A DNA stretch of 64,000 nucleotides from Mesorhizobium sp. NFR06. Its GTDB lineage: Bacteria; Pseudomonadota; Alphaproteobacteria; Rhizobiales; Rhizobiaceae. The translations under genes were made by a program, and so were the position numbers. The notes under the pieces were generated by a model that was given only the letters and a program-made list of their open reading frames with translations, searched no databases and was not told the DNA's origin. Positions within the stretch are counted from its first letter, which is position 1. Each line of letters starts with the position of its first letter. Where the stretch lies: contig NZ_FOVT01000002.1 in NCBI RefSeq assembly GCF_900115245.1, forward strand, positions 439,005 through 503,004, written 5' to 3'. Of the stretch, positions 34,275-43,092 are shown in pieces.

Positions 34275-35234
34275 ATGAGCACAGTTGCCGAAACCCAGAT
34301 CAAGCTGACACCGGAGCATGACGCCCGCCCCAGTACGTCGGTCCGTTCGCGGCTGCAGGACCTGTTGCCGAAGATTGTGCTGGCGCCGAGCTTCGCGGCG
34401 ACGATCGTCTTCGTCTATGGCTTCATCCTATGGACGATCTATCTGTCCTTCACCAATTCCAAGACCTTCCCCTCCTATGACATCACCGGCGCCCGCGCCT
34501 ATCAGCGGCTGTGGCGCTGGACCTTCGAGAGCGACCCGCCGTCCAGCTGGTATACCTCGATCACCAACATGGGCATTTTCGGCTTCCTCTACATCGTCAT
34601 CTGCCTGGCGCTCGGCCTGTTCCTGGCTATCCTGCTCGACCAGAAGATCCGCGGCGAAGGCATGCTGCGGCCGATCTACCTCTACCCGATGGCGCTCTCC
34701 TTCATCGTCACGGGCGTCGCCTGGAAATGGTTCCTCGACCCAGGCCTCGGGCTGGAACAGACGCTGCATCAATGGGGCTGGACGAGCTTCCACTTCGACT
34801 GGATCAAGAACAAGGATTTCGTCATCTACACGGTGGTGATCGCCGGCGTCTGGCAGGCCTCCGGCTTCGTCATGGCGATGTTTTTGGCCGGGCTTCGCGG
34901 CATCGACGGCGAGATCATGAAGGCGGCGCAAATCGACGGCGCCACCACCTTCCAGCTTTACCGACGCATCGTCATCCCGTTGCTCAGGCCGGTGTTCCTG
35001 TCGGCCTTCATCGTGCTCGCCCACCTCGCCATCAAGTCCTACGACCTTGTTGTGGCGCTGACCAGCGGCGGGCCCGGCGGCTCGGCCTGGCTGCCGTCCA
35101 ACTTCATGTATGAATTCACCTTCAAGCGCAACGAAATGGCGGTCGGATCCGCCAGCGCTGTAATCATGCTGATGACCATCACCGCGATCATCGTTCCGTA
35201 TCTCTATTCCGAGCTCAGGGAGAAGTCGCGATGA
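34275..35234 (+). CDS. Sugar ABC transporter permease (MalF-like)
   Basis: A 319-residue inner-membrane protein with six predicted helices. The EAA loop that docks the ATPase reads EIMKAAQIDGATTFQLYRRI, followed by IPLLRPVFLSAF. An N-terminal cytoplasmic arm of about 35 residues precedes the first helix (ATIVFVYGFILWTIYLSF). It overlaps the second permease start by ATGA. With the next two genes it forms a CUT1-type importer, two different permeases plus one ATPase type. Confidence 0.93.
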   Translation: MSTVAETQIKLTPEHDARPSTSVRSRLQDLLPKIVLAPSFAATIVFVYGFILWTIYLSFTNSKTFPSYDITGARAYQRLWRWTFESDPPSSWYTSITNMGIFGFLYIVICLALGLFLAILLDQKIRGEGMLRPIYLYPMALSFIVTGVAWKWFLDPGLGLEQTLHQWGWTSFHFDWIKNKDFVIYTVVIAGVWQASGFVMAMFLAGLRGIDGEIMKAAQIDGATTFQLYRRIVIPLLRPVFLSAFIVLAHLAIKSYDLVVALTSGGPGGSAWLPSNFMYEFTFKRNEMAVGSASAVIMLMTITAIIVPYLYSELREKSR

Positions 35235-36175
35235 GCGCCGTCACTTCACCCGCCCGCCCCGCCTCGAGCGGCGTACGCGCCAGGACGCTCAACCGCATCG
35301 TCATCTACGGCCTGCTCGCGCTGTTCGCGATCTTCTACCTGATGCCGCTCTTCGTCATGCTGGTCACATCGTTGAAGACCATGGACGAGATCCAGAACGG
35401 CAACATGCTGTCGCTGCCGCACGCGCCGACCTTCGAGCCGTGGATAAAGGCGTGGAGCGAAGTTTGCTCGGGCCTGACATGCGTCGGCATGAAGGGTTAT
35501 TTCTGGAATTCCATCAAGATGGTGGTGCCGGCGGTGCTGATCTCGACCCTGCTCGGCGCGCTCAACGGCTATGTGCTGACCAAATGGCGCTTCCGCGGCC
35601 ACACGCTGGTCTTCGCCATGATGCTGTTTGCCTGCTTCATTCCGTTCCAGTCGGTGCTCTTGCCGATGGCGACGATTCTCGGCAGCCTGGGCCGCTTCGG
35701 CGTCACCCTGCAGAACGCGACCGGGTTCAACTTCGGCCTCGGCAATTCGACGGTCAACCTGGTGTTTGTGCACGTGGTCTACGGCCTCGGCTTCACCACG
35801 CTGTTCTTCCGCAACTATTATGAGGCCTTCCCGACCGAATTGGTGAAGGCGGCGCAGGTCGACGGCGCCTCCTTCTTCCAGATATTCCGGCGCATCATGC
35901 TGCCGAACTCGCTGCCGATCATCGTCGTCACGGTCATCTACCAGTTCACCAACATCTGGAACGACTTCCTGTTCGCATCCGCCTATGCCGGCTCCGGCGA
36001 CGTGATGCCGATGACGGTGGCGTTGAACAACGTCGTCAACACCTCGACCGGCGTCGTCGAATACAATGTCAACATGGCTGCGGCGATGATCGCCGCGCTC
36101 CCCACCCTGATCGTCTATGTCGTCGCCGGCCGCTACTTCGTGCGCGGGCTGATGGCCGGCGCGGTCAAGGGCTGA
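35231..36175 (+). CDS. Sugar ABC transporter permease (MalG-like)
   Basis: A 314-residue membrane protein with six predicted helices; the EAA loop is ELVKAAQVDGASFFQIFRRI followed by MLPNSLPIIVVTVIYQFTNIWNDF, typical of MalG-type partners. An unusual periplasmic insert after helix 1 holds two cysteines (SEVCSGLTCVGMKGYF). The start overlaps the previous stop by ATGA and the ATPase gene begins 23 bases after its stop. Confidence 0.93.
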   Translation: MSAVTSPARPASSGVRARTLNRIVIYGLLALFAIFYLMPLFVMLVTSLKTMDEIQNGNMLSLPHAPTFEPWIKAWSEVCSGLTCVGMKGYFWNSIKMVVPAVLISTLLGALNGYVLTKWRFRGHTLVFAMMLFACFIPFQSVLLPMATILGSLGRFGVTLQNATGFNFGLGNSTVNLVFVHVVYGLGFTTLFFRNYYEAFPTELVKAAQVDGASFFQIFRRIMLPNSLPIIVVTVIYQFTNIWNDFLFASAYAGSGDVMPMTVALNNVVNTSTGVVEYNVNMAAAMIAALPTLIVYVVAGRYFVRGLMAGAVKG

Positions 36176-36198
36176 CCCTCTTTCTTGAAGGAACGACC

Positions 36199-37314
36199 AT
36201 GGCTTTTCTGGAAATTGACGGGCTGAAGAAGCGCTTCGGGAATGTCGAAATTCTGAAGGGCATCGATGTCGAGCTCGAAAAGGGCGGCTTCCTGGTGCTG
36301 GTCGGCCCGTCCGGCTGCGGCAAGTCCACGCTGCTCAACACAATCGCCGGGCTGGAGACGATCACCGAGGGCGAGATCAGGGTCGACGGCCGGGCGATCA
36401 ACGACCTGCACCCGTCGAAGCGCGACATCGCCATGGTGTTTCAGAGCTACGCGCTCTATCCGAACATGACGGTGGCCGGCAACATCGCCTTCGGCATGGA
36501 AATGCGCGGCGTTCCGGCGGCGGAGCGGCAAAAGGCGATCGACAAGGTGGCCAAGATCCTGCAGATCGGCCATCTCCTGCAGCGCAAGCCGAGCCAGCTC
36601 TCCGGCGGCCAGCGCCAGCGCGTCGCCATGGGCCGGGCGTTGGTGCGTGACCCGAAGCTCTTCCTGTTCGATGAACCGCTCTCCAACCTTGACGCCAAGC
36701 TGCGCGTCGACATGCGCATCGAGATCAAGCGCCTGCATGCGACCACCGGCACGACGATCGTCTACGTCACGCACGACCAGATCGAGGCGATGACGCTGGC
36801 GACCAAGATCGCCGTGATGCGCGATGGCGAAGTGCAGCAGTTCGGCACGCCGGCCGAGATCTACAACAACCCGACCAACGTCTTCGTCGCCGATTTCATG
36901 GGCTCGCCGGCGATGAACCTGATCCCGGCCAAGATCGACGCCAACGGCAGCGGGCTTTCCGTGGTGCTCGACCGCGACACACGCCAGCCGATCGTACTGC
37001 CGATGCCCGGCGCGCCTGCCGGCCTCGCGGCCTTCAAGGACAAGCAAGTGATCTTCGGCGTGCGTCCCGAAGCGCTGACCGATCCGGAAGGTGCCGAGCG
37101 CAACGGCTCCGAGATCGCCACCGCCGACTGCCATATCGAAGTCGTCGAGCCGGCGGGATCGGATACCTTTGCCGTGACCAATCTCGGCGGCAAGGGCGTG
37201 GTGGCGCGGCTTCGCGCCGACGCCAGGATTCAGCCCGGCACCAGCACGCCGCTTGCATTCAACCTGAGCAAGGCGGTGTTCTTCGATCCCGCGACCGAGA
37301 AGCGCATTCTCTGA
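36199..37314 (+). CDS. Sugar ABC transporter ATP-binding protein (UgpC/MalK type)
   Basis: A 371-residue ATPase. Walker A GPSGCGKST is at residues 36-44, the signature LSGGQRQRVAMGRA and Walker B LFLFDEPLSNLD follow, and a C-terminal TOBE/OB region (about 240-365) marks the MalK/UgpC subgroup that energises CUT1 sugar importers. AAGGAACG precedes the start. Its TGA stop (37312-37314) overlaps the left edge of a composite palindromic repeat, after which the GMC/SDR genes begin. Confidence 0.94.
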   Translation: MAFLEIDGLKKRFGNVEILKGIDVELEKGGFLVLVGPSGCGKSTLLNTIAGLETITEGEIRVDGRAINDLHPSKRDIAMVFQSYALYPNMTVAGNIAFGMEMRGVPAAERQKAIDKVAKILQIGHLLQRKPSQLSGGQRQRVAMGRALVRDPKLFLFDEPLSNLDAKLRVDMRIEIKRLHATTGTTIVYVTHDQIEAMTLATKIAVMRDGEVQQFGTPAEIYNNPTNVFVADFMGSPAMNLIPAKIDANGSGLSVVLDRDTRQPIVLPMPGAPAGLAAFKDKQVIFGVRPEALTDPEGAERNGSEIATADCHIEVVEPAGSDTFAVTNLGGKGVVARLRADARIQPGTSTPLAFNLSKAVFFDPATEKRIL

Positions 37315-37415
37315 TGCATGTCGCCCAAAAGTGGATCCGGTTTTGGGGCAACGACATGCATCAAAACAAAGATCTGAAGCGCGTCGCACCTGTCGGCTCA
37401 TATACGACGCGCTTT
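37313..37415. repeat. Composite palindromic repeat, family C
   Basis: Two inverted repeats stand in tandem: GATGCATGTCG (37313-37323) with CGACATGCATC (37352-37362), and AAGCGCGTCG (37377-37386) with CGACGCGCTT (37405-37414). The core between them, CAAAACAAAGATCTGAAGCG, resembles the CAAAACAAAGAGATAGGGCG core of family A, so the two families are probably related. It overlaps the stop of the ATPase gene and ends six bases before the GMC gene. Confidence 0.8.
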
Positions 37416-37420
37416 AGGCC

Positions 37421-38920
37421 ATGAACCCGGATATCGTCATCATCGGCTCCGGCATCGGCGGCGCCACGATCGCCTCCGGCTTGGCCGGCAGCGGCGCCTC
37501 GATCCTGATCCTGGAGCGCGGTGAGCAGCTGCCGGCGACGCCGCATGCGCGCTCGACGCGATCTATCTTCCTCGACGAGCATTATCGGCCGAAGGAGATG
37601 TGGCGCGAGGCCGGAGGTGCCGCCTTCAACCCCGGCAACTACTACTATGTCGGCGGCAATTCGAAATTCTTCGGCGCGGTGCTCATCCGCTACCGCAAGG
37701 AAGATTTCTCCGAGCTCGAGCATTTCGGCGGCGTCTCGCCGGCCTGGCCGTGTTCCTATGACGAACTCGAGCCGTGGTACTCGAAGGCCGAGCAGCTTTT
37801 TCGCGTGCGCGGCACGCTTGGCGAGGATCCGACGGAGCCGTTCCACTCGATCCCCTATGCCTTTGGACCGGTGCCCGACGAGCCCCCGATCGCGCGCGCC
37901 CGCGCCGAGCTGAAGAGCCTCGGCCTGCACCCGGCGTCGCTGCCGCTCGGCGTCGACATCGAGGCCTGGCTGAAGGAAGGCAAGACGGGCTGGGATGCCT
38001 TCCCCAACACCGGCCAGGGCAAGATCGATGCGCAGACCGGTCCGCTGACAGCTGCGCTTGCCGACGAGAACATTCGGCTCGAGACCAGCGCCCATGTCGA
38101 CTGGCTGGAGGTTTCGCCGGACGGCAACACGATCGCCGCCATCCACTACACCCAGAACGGCGTGCAAAGGACGCTGTCGCCGAAACTGGTGATCCTGTCG
38201 GCCGGCGCGGTCAACTCGGCCGCCATCCTGCTGCGTTCGCCTTCACCCGAAGGCAAAGGTCTCGCCAACAGCTCCGACCAGGTCGGCCGCAATTTCATGA
38301 ACCATAATTCGAGCGCGATGCTGGCGATCGATCCGCGCCGTCGCAACGACGCCGTCTACCAGAAGACGCTGATGCTCAACGACTACTATCTGTCGGACGG
38401 CAAAGGCGGAAAGCCGCTCGGCAATGTGCAGTTGCTGGGCAAGATCGACGGCAACATGCTCAAGGCCAATGTGAGGACGATGCCGAAATTCGCGCTCGAC
38501 TTCATGGCCGGCCATGCCATCGACTGGTATCTGATGTGCGAGGATCTGCCCGACCCGGAAAGCCGCATCATGGTCGACGGCAGGGACATCGTCATGCAGT
38601 GGCGGCGCTCAAACATGCAGTCGCTCGAAGGCCTGACCAAGGTGATGCGTGAGAATTTCCGCGCCTGCGGCTATCCGATCGTTTTGTCTCGCCCCTTCGA
38701 CAAGCGCACGCCCTCGCACCAATGCGGCACCGTGCGCATGGGCAACGATCCTGCGACAGCGCCGCTCGATCCGTTCTGCCGCGCCTACGACCACCGGAAT
38801 CTGTTCGTCGTCGACGGCGGCTTCCTGCCGACCTCGGCCGCGGTCAACCCGGCGCTGTCGATCGCGGCCCAGGCGCTGCGCGTTGCCGACCACATCCGCA
38901 AGACGGAGCTTGCCGCATGA
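37421..38920 (+). CDS. GMC-family FAD-dependent oxidoreductase (first copy)
   Basis: A 499-residue flavoprotein. The FAD motif IIGSGIGGATIA is at residues 7-18; the C-terminal GMC region has SHQCGTVRMGND with the active-site His and AVNPALSIAAQAL with the partner Asn. It is shorter than choline-dehydrogenase-type GMC proteins and closer to gluconate/sorbosone-dehydrogenase-like enzymes that oxidise sugar hydroxyls and pass electrons to quinone or cytochrome. No signal peptide is seen. The start has no clear ribosome site right after the repeat. Its TGA overlaps the SDR start by ATGA. Confidence 0.88.
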   Translation: MNPDIVIIGSGIGGATIASGLAGSGASILILERGEQLPATPHARSTRSIFLDEHYRPKEMWREAGGAAFNPGNYYYVGGNSKFFGAVLIRYRKEDFSELEHFGGVSPAWPCSYDELEPWYSKAEQLFRVRGTLGEDPTEPFHSIPYAFGPVPDEPPIARARAELKSLGLHPASLPLGVDIEAWLKEGKTGWDAFPNTGQGKIDAQTGPLTAALADENIRLETSAHVDWLEVSPDGNTIAAIHYTQNGVQRTLSPKLVILSAGAVNSAAILLRSPSPEGKGLANSSDQVGRNFMNHNSSAMLAIDPRRRNDAVYQKTLMLNDYYLSDGKGGKPLGNVQLLGKIDGNMLKANVRTMPKFALDFMAGHAIDWYLMCEDLPDPESRIMVDGRDIVMQWRRSNMQSLEGLTKVMRENFRACGYPIVLSRPFDKRTPSHQCGTVRMGNDPATAPLDPFCRAYDHRNLFVVDGGFLPTSAAVNPALSIAAQALRVADHIRKTELAA

Positions 38921-39678
38921 ACCGCCCGGCAGCAATCATCACAGGCGGCGCGCGCGGCATCGGGCTTGCTTGTGCCGAGGCGCTGGCCGATGCCGGTTTC
39001 GATATCCTTGTCGCCGACCTCGCCGAGAAGCCGGCCGATGGGCTTGCCGAGAACATCGCCGCGCACGGCGCAAAGTTCGCTTATGCAAGCTGCGACATCG
39101 CCGATCTCGCCGGCCACGCCGCCCTCGTCGAGACCGCGATTGACGCCTTCGGCAGCATCGACTGCCTGGTCAACAATGCCGGCATAGGCGCTGTGCTGCG
39201 CGGTGACCTTCTGGACCTCGAACCGGAAAACTTCGATCGGGCGTTGGCTGTCAACCTGCGCGGCACGGTGTTCCTCAGCCAGGCGGTCGCCAAGGCGATG
39301 CTGGCGACGGTTGCCAACGCGGCCAGATCGATCATCACCATCACGTCGGTAAGTGCTGCGATGGCTTCGCCGGAACGCGCCGACTACTGCGTCTCCAAGG
39401 CCGGCCTTTCGATGTGGGTGAAGAACCTGGCGCTGCGGCTCGCAGCGGAAAACATCGGCGTGTTCGAGGTCCGGCCCGGCATCATCCGCACCGACATGAC
39501 TGCCGGCGTCTCCGCGAAGTATGACGCGCTGATCGATGGCGGGCTGGTGCCGGCCAAACGCTGGGGCGAGGCTGCCGACATCGGCGCCGTCGTCACGGCG
39601 CTTGCTGGCGGAAAGTTCGGCTTCTCGACCGGATCGGTCATCGATGTCGACGGCGCGCTCTCCGTGCCGCGCTTGTGA
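38917..39678 (+). CDS. Short-chain dehydrogenase/reductase (3-oxoacyl-ACP reductase-like)
   Basis: A 253-residue classical SDR: TGGARGIG (residues 9-16) binds NAD(P), NNAG lies in CLVNNAGIG, and the catalytic Tyr157 and Lys161 are in ADYCVSKAG with a Ser in ITSVSAA. PGIIRTDMT follows. ATG 38917 overlaps the GMC stop. Placed between two GMC dehydrogenases, it probably oxidises or reduces a secondary alcohol of the same compound. Confidence 0.92.
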   Translation: MNRPAAIITGGARGIGLACAEALADAGFDILVADLAEKPADGLAENIAAHGAKFAYASCDIADLAGHAALVETAIDAFGSIDCLVNNAGIGAVLRGDLLDLEPENFDRALAVNLRGTVFLSQAVAKAMLATVANAARSIITITSVSAAMASPERADYCVSKAGLSMWVKNLALRLAAENIGVFEVRPGIIRTDMTAGVSAKYDALIDGGLVPAKRWGEAADIGAVVTALAGGKFGFSTGSVIDVDGALSVPRL

Positions 39679-39690
39679 GTGGGTGGAACC

Positions 39691-41319
39691 ATGGCTGACT
39701 ACATCATTGTTGGCGCCGGTCCAGCCGGCTGCGTGCTGGCCAACCGTCTGAGCGAGGATCCTTCCCATTCGGTCCTGCTCCTGGAAGCCGGCGGCAAGGA
39801 CTGGCATCCGCTGATCCACATGCCGGCAGGCTTTGCCAAGATGACCAAGGGCATCGCCTCCTGGGGCTGGTCGACCGTGCCGCAGAAGAACATGAAGGAC
39901 CGCGTCTTCTGGTACACGCAGGCCAAGGTGATCGGCGGCGGATCGTCGATCAACGCCCAGATCTACACGCGCGGCAATGCCCGCGACTACGACGCCTGGG
40001 AGAAGGAAGAGGGTCTCGCCGGCTGGGGCTATCGCGACGTGCTGCCCTACTTCAAGCGCGCCGAGAACAACCAGCGCTTCGCCAACGATTTTCACGGCGA
40101 CCAGGGCCCGCTCGGCGTCTCCAACCCGATCTCGCCGCTGCCGATCTGCGAGGCCTATTTCCGCGCCGGCCAGGAGATGGGCATTCCCTTCAATCCGGAT
40201 TTCAACGGCGCCAGCCAGGAGGGCGTCGGCTATTACCAGTTGACCCAGAAAGATGCGCGCCGCTCGTCGGCTTCCGTCGCCTATCTGAAACCAATCCGAT
40301 CCCGCAACAATCTAACGGTCAGAACCGATGTGCTGGTCACCCGTGTCGTCGTCGAGAAAGGCCGCGCCGTCGGCGTCGAGATTGTCGACAGGCCGGGCGG
40401 CGAAAAGTCGATCCTGCGCGCCGGACGCGAGGTCATCGTCTCCTCCGGCGCCATCGGCTCGCCGAAACTCTTGATGCAGTCGGGCATCGGCCCGGCCGAC
40501 CATCTGAAATCGGTCGGCGTCACACCCGTCCATGACCTGCCCGGCGTCGGTGCCAACATGCAGGATCATCTCGACCTGTTCGTGATTGCCGAATGTACCG
40601 GCGACCACACCTACGACAACTACGCCAAGCTCCACCGCACGCTATGGGCAGGACTGCAATACCTGCTGCTCAAGAAGGGTCCCGTGGCCTCCAGCCTGTT
40701 CGAGACCGGCGGCTTCTGGTATGCCGACCCGACCGCCGCCTCACCCGACATCCAGTTTCATCTGGGCCTCGGCTCCGGCATCGAGGCCGGCGTCGAGAAA
40801 CTGAACAACCCTGGCGTTACGCTGAACTCTGCCTTCCTGCGCCCGCGCTCGCGCGGCACCGTGCGGCTCAAGAGCGCCGACCCGGCCGACCATCCGCTGA
40901 TCGATCCGAACTACTGGTCCGATCCCTATGACCGCGACATGTCGATTAAGGGCCTTAGGCTGGCGCGTGAGATCATGCGGCAGAAGGCGCTGCGGCCATT
41001 CGTGCTGCGCGAGGTGCTGCCGGGTCCAAACCTGCAAAGCGATGCAGACTTGTTCGATTACGCTTGCCGCACCTCGAAGACCGACCACCATCCGGTCGGC
41101 ACCTGCCGCATGGGCCATGACGCGATGGCGGTGGTGGCCCCCGATCTGAGGCTGCGCGGCATCGAAGGGCTGCGCGTCTGCGACGCTTCGGTAATGCCGC
41201 GCGTCCCCTCTTCCAACACCAATGCGCCGACGATCATGGTCGGCGAAAAGGGCGCCGACCTCATCCTCGGCCGCGAGCCGCTGCCGCCGGCCGTGTTCAA
41301 GGGCAACCAGTCGGCGTGA
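39691..41319 (+). CDS. GMC-family FAD-dependent dehydrogenase (choline-dehydrogenase-like, second copy)
   Basis: A 542-residue GMC flavoprotein. IIVGAGPAGCVLANRLSE binds FAD at the N-terminus, GGGSSINAQIYTRGNARDYD and SSGAIGSPKLLMQSGIGP are the two family signatures, and the C-terminal HHPVGTCRMG and SNTNAPTIMVGEKGAD carry the catalytic His/Asn pair. It is of the BetA/alcohol-dehydrogenase type and not closely like the first GMC copy. ATG 39691 is preferred to GTG 39679. Many such proteins oxidise primary alcohols to aldehydes, so the ALDH of this locus could act next. Confidence 0.92.
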   Translation: MADYIIVGAGPAGCVLANRLSEDPSHSVLLLEAGGKDWHPLIHMPAGFAKMTKGIASWGWSTVPQKNMKDRVFWYTQAKVIGGGSSINAQIYTRGNARDYDAWEKEEGLAGWGYRDVLPYFKRAENNQRFANDFHGDQGPLGVSNPISPLPICEAYFRAGQEMGIPFNPDFNGASQEGVGYYQLTQKDARRSSASVAYLKPIRSRNNLTVRTDVLVTRVVVEKGRAVGVEIVDRPGGEKSILRAGREVIVSSGAIGSPKLLMQSGIGPADHLKSVGVTPVHDLPGVGANMQDHLDLFVIAECTGDHTYDNYAKLHRTLWAGLQYLLLKKGPVASSLFETGGFWYADPTAASPDIQFHLGLGSGIEAGVEKLNNPGVTLNSAFLRPRSRGTVRLKSADPADHPLIDPNYWSDPYDRDMSIKGLRLAREIMRQKALRPFVLREVLPGPNLQSDADLFDYACRTSKTDHHPVGTCRMGHDAMAVVAPDLRLRGIEGLRVCDASVMPRVPSSNTNAPTIMVGEKGADLILGREPLPPAVFKGNQSA

Positions 41320-41329
41320 GGCGCAGGCG

Positions 41330-41647
41330 ATGATCCGACACTGCGTCCTTGTCCGCTTCCGCGACGATGTCCCCACTGCCGAACGCGCGGCGATCCACGC
41401 CGATCTCGAGGCCCTGCGTTCCGTCATCGATGGCATGGGCAAGGTCCATTTCAGCGCCAATGTCAGCCCGGAGCCGTTCGCACGCGGCTTCACCCATGGC
41501 TTCACCGTCGACTTTCGTGACGCCGCCGCCCGCGACGCCTATCTCGTTCACGCGGCGCATCAGCGCGCCGGCGCCCGCCTGGTCGCCGCCCTCGAAGGCG
41601 GCACCGACGGACTGATGGTCATCGACCTCGAGTTTACGGAAATGTGA
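41330..41647 (+). CDS. Dabb (stress-responsive alpha/beta barrel) domain protein
   Basis: A 105-residue ferredoxin-like dimeric-barrel protein. The N-terminus MIRHCVLVRFRDDV and the central GFTVDFRDAAARDAYLVHAAHQ are characteristic of Dabb domains, which include small cyclases, isomerases and proteins of unknown role. It starts 11 bases after the second GMC stop and is clearly part of that operon, so it may handle an unstable product of the dehydrogenases. Confidence 0.85.
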   Translation: MIRHCVLVRFRDDVPTAERAAIHADLEALRSVIDGMGKVHFSANVSPEPFARGFTHGFTVDFRDAAARDAYLVHAAHQRAGARLVAALEGGTDGLMVIDLEFTEM

Positions 41648-41739
41648 CCGCCGGTTCACTGAAAACCGGCAAACCAGCCGTTCTCTTTTGCGCCGCATGG
41701 AACATATCCGTTCCTCCGGGGATGCAAAGGAGGACCGCC

Positions 41740-42987
41740 TTGACCCTCACCACCGAGCAGAAGAAAACCGTAGTCGCATCATTCCTCGGCTGGACGCTCG
41801 ATGCGTTTGATTTCTTCCTTCTGACATTCCTGCTCACCGATATTGCGACTGAATTCCACACCGACGTGCCGGCGGTCTCGAAAGCGCTGTTCCTCACGCT
41901 CGCGACTCGCTTCATCGGCGCGTTCCTCTTCGGCATGCTTGCCGACAAATTCGGGCGAAAACCCATCCTGATGCTCAATATCGTCAGCTATTCGGTGATC
42001 GGCGCGCTGGCCGCCTTCTCGCCCAATCTCGGCATATTCCTGGCGCTGCGCGCGCTGTTCGGCATTGCCATGGGTGGCGAATGGGGCCTCGGCAGTTCAC
42101 TCGCGATGGAATCCATTCCGCCGAGCGCGCGCGGCATGGTCTCGGGCATTCTGCAATGCGGTTATCCTGCCGGCTATCTGCTGGCGGCGGTGGTCTACGG
42201 GCTGCTCTATGGGCAGAAGATCGGCGATTTCACCTTCGGCTGGCGCGCCATGTTCCTTCTGAGCTTCCTGCCGGCGCTGATGGTGCTCTTCATCCGCTCG
42301 CACGTGCCGGAATCGCCGGCTTTCGTCGAAGGCCGTGCGCAGACGCGGCCTGGCCTTCTGGAAACGCTGCAGCGACACTGGGGTATCGCGCTCTATGCCG
42401 TGGTGCTGATGATGTTTTTCAACTTCTTCAGCCATGGCACGCAAGACCTCTACCCGACCTTCCTGAAGAAGCAGCATGGCTTTGATCCGCACACGGTGAG
42501 CTGGATCACCGTCGTCGCCAACATCGGCGCCATCGTCGGCGGGCTGGCCTTCGGTGCGCTGTCGGAAAAGATCGGCCGCATCAACGCCATCACGCTTGCC
42601 TGCCTGATCGCCTTGCCGGCACTTCCCCTATGGGCCTATTCGACGACGCCCTTCATGCTGGCGGTCGGCGCCTTCATCATGCAGGTGGCGGTGCAGGGTG
42701 CATGGGGCGTCATACCGGTGCACCTGAACGAGCTTTCCCCCGGTGCCGTGCGTGCGACCTTGCCCGGCTTCATTTATCAGGCCGGCAATCTCGCGGCGTC
42801 CTATGGCGGGCCGTATCAGGCCGGCATCGCCGAGGCGCCCGGCAGCAGCTATGGCTATGCACTGGCGCTGTTTGCCGGCGTGGTCGCCGTCTGCATCATC
42901 GTCGTCATCCGCTTCAGTCCGGAGAGACGCGGCCAGGTGATGACTGTGTTGGACCGTGAGGTGAGAGCAATTCCAGAAAAAGTGTGA
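41740..42987 (+). CDS. MFS transporter, organic-acid/proton symporter type
   Basis: A 415-residue protein with about twelve helices. FLGWTLDAFDFFLLTFLLTDIA and the loop FGMLADKFGRKP are the signature of the sialate/lactate/aromatic-acid:H+ symporter group; ALFGIAMGGEWGLGSSLAMESIP is the second-half MFS motif. TTG 41740 is preferred because AAAGGAGGA lies five bases upstream, while the earlier ATG (41722) would overlap that ribosome site. Its last codons and TGA stop lie within the start of a palindromic repeat. It may import a carboxylate or export an intermediate of the cluster. Confidence 0.88.
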   Translation: MTLTTEQKKTVVASFLGWTLDAFDFFLLTFLLTDIATEFHTDVPAVSKALFLTLATRFIGAFLFGMLADKFGRKPILMLNIVSYSVIGALAAFSPNLGIFLALRALFGIAMGGEWGLGSSLAMESIPPSARGMVSGILQCGYPAGYLLAAVVYGLLYGQKIGDFTFGWRAMFLLSFLPALMVLFIRSHVPESPAFVEGRAQTRPGLLETLQRHWGIALYAVVLMMFFNFFSHGTQDLYPTFLKKQHGFDPHTVSWITVVANIGAIVGGLAFGALSEKIGRINAITLACLIALPALPLWAYSTTPFMLAVGAFIMQVAVQGAWGVIPVHLNELSPGAVRATLPGFIYQAGNLAASYGGPYQAGIAEAPGSSYGYALALFAGVVAVCIIVVIRFSPERRGQVMTVLDREVRAIPEKV

Positions 42988-43047
42988 GCGGTTAGGCTCG
43001 GCGACTTCGCCGTAGCCTTTCCGTCCGGATTTGCGTCACGACAAAGA
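42964..43047 (+). repeat. Dispersed palindromic repeat, family A copy 3
   Basis: It starts AGAGCAATTCCAG and continues AAAAAGTGTGAGCGG, a small insert TTAGGCTCGGCGACTTCGCC, CCGTCCGGATTTGCGTCACGACAAAGA. The insert is itself a hairpin. The left part overlaps the 3' end of the MFS gene and supplies its TGA stop. Confidence 0.8.
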
Positions 43048-43092
43048 GATAGGGAGGTCTGCCGTTTGCGTGAAGCGGCAGACCTCCCTATC
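43048..43092. terminator. Bidirectional terminator-like hairpin between convergent genes
   Basis: GATAGGGAGGTCTGCCG (43048-43064) and CGGCAGACCTCCCTATC (43076-43092) form a perfect 17-bp stem around an 11-base loop. It separates the convergent MFS and DMT genes, and the DMT stop codon lies in its right arm. It occupies the place of the second hairpin of family A repeats. Confidence 0.8.

Noticed and set aside
41644..41739. Longer N-terminus for the MFS transporter
   Set aside because: A strong ribosome site directly before TTG 41740 and the position of the first helix make the shorter protein more likely.
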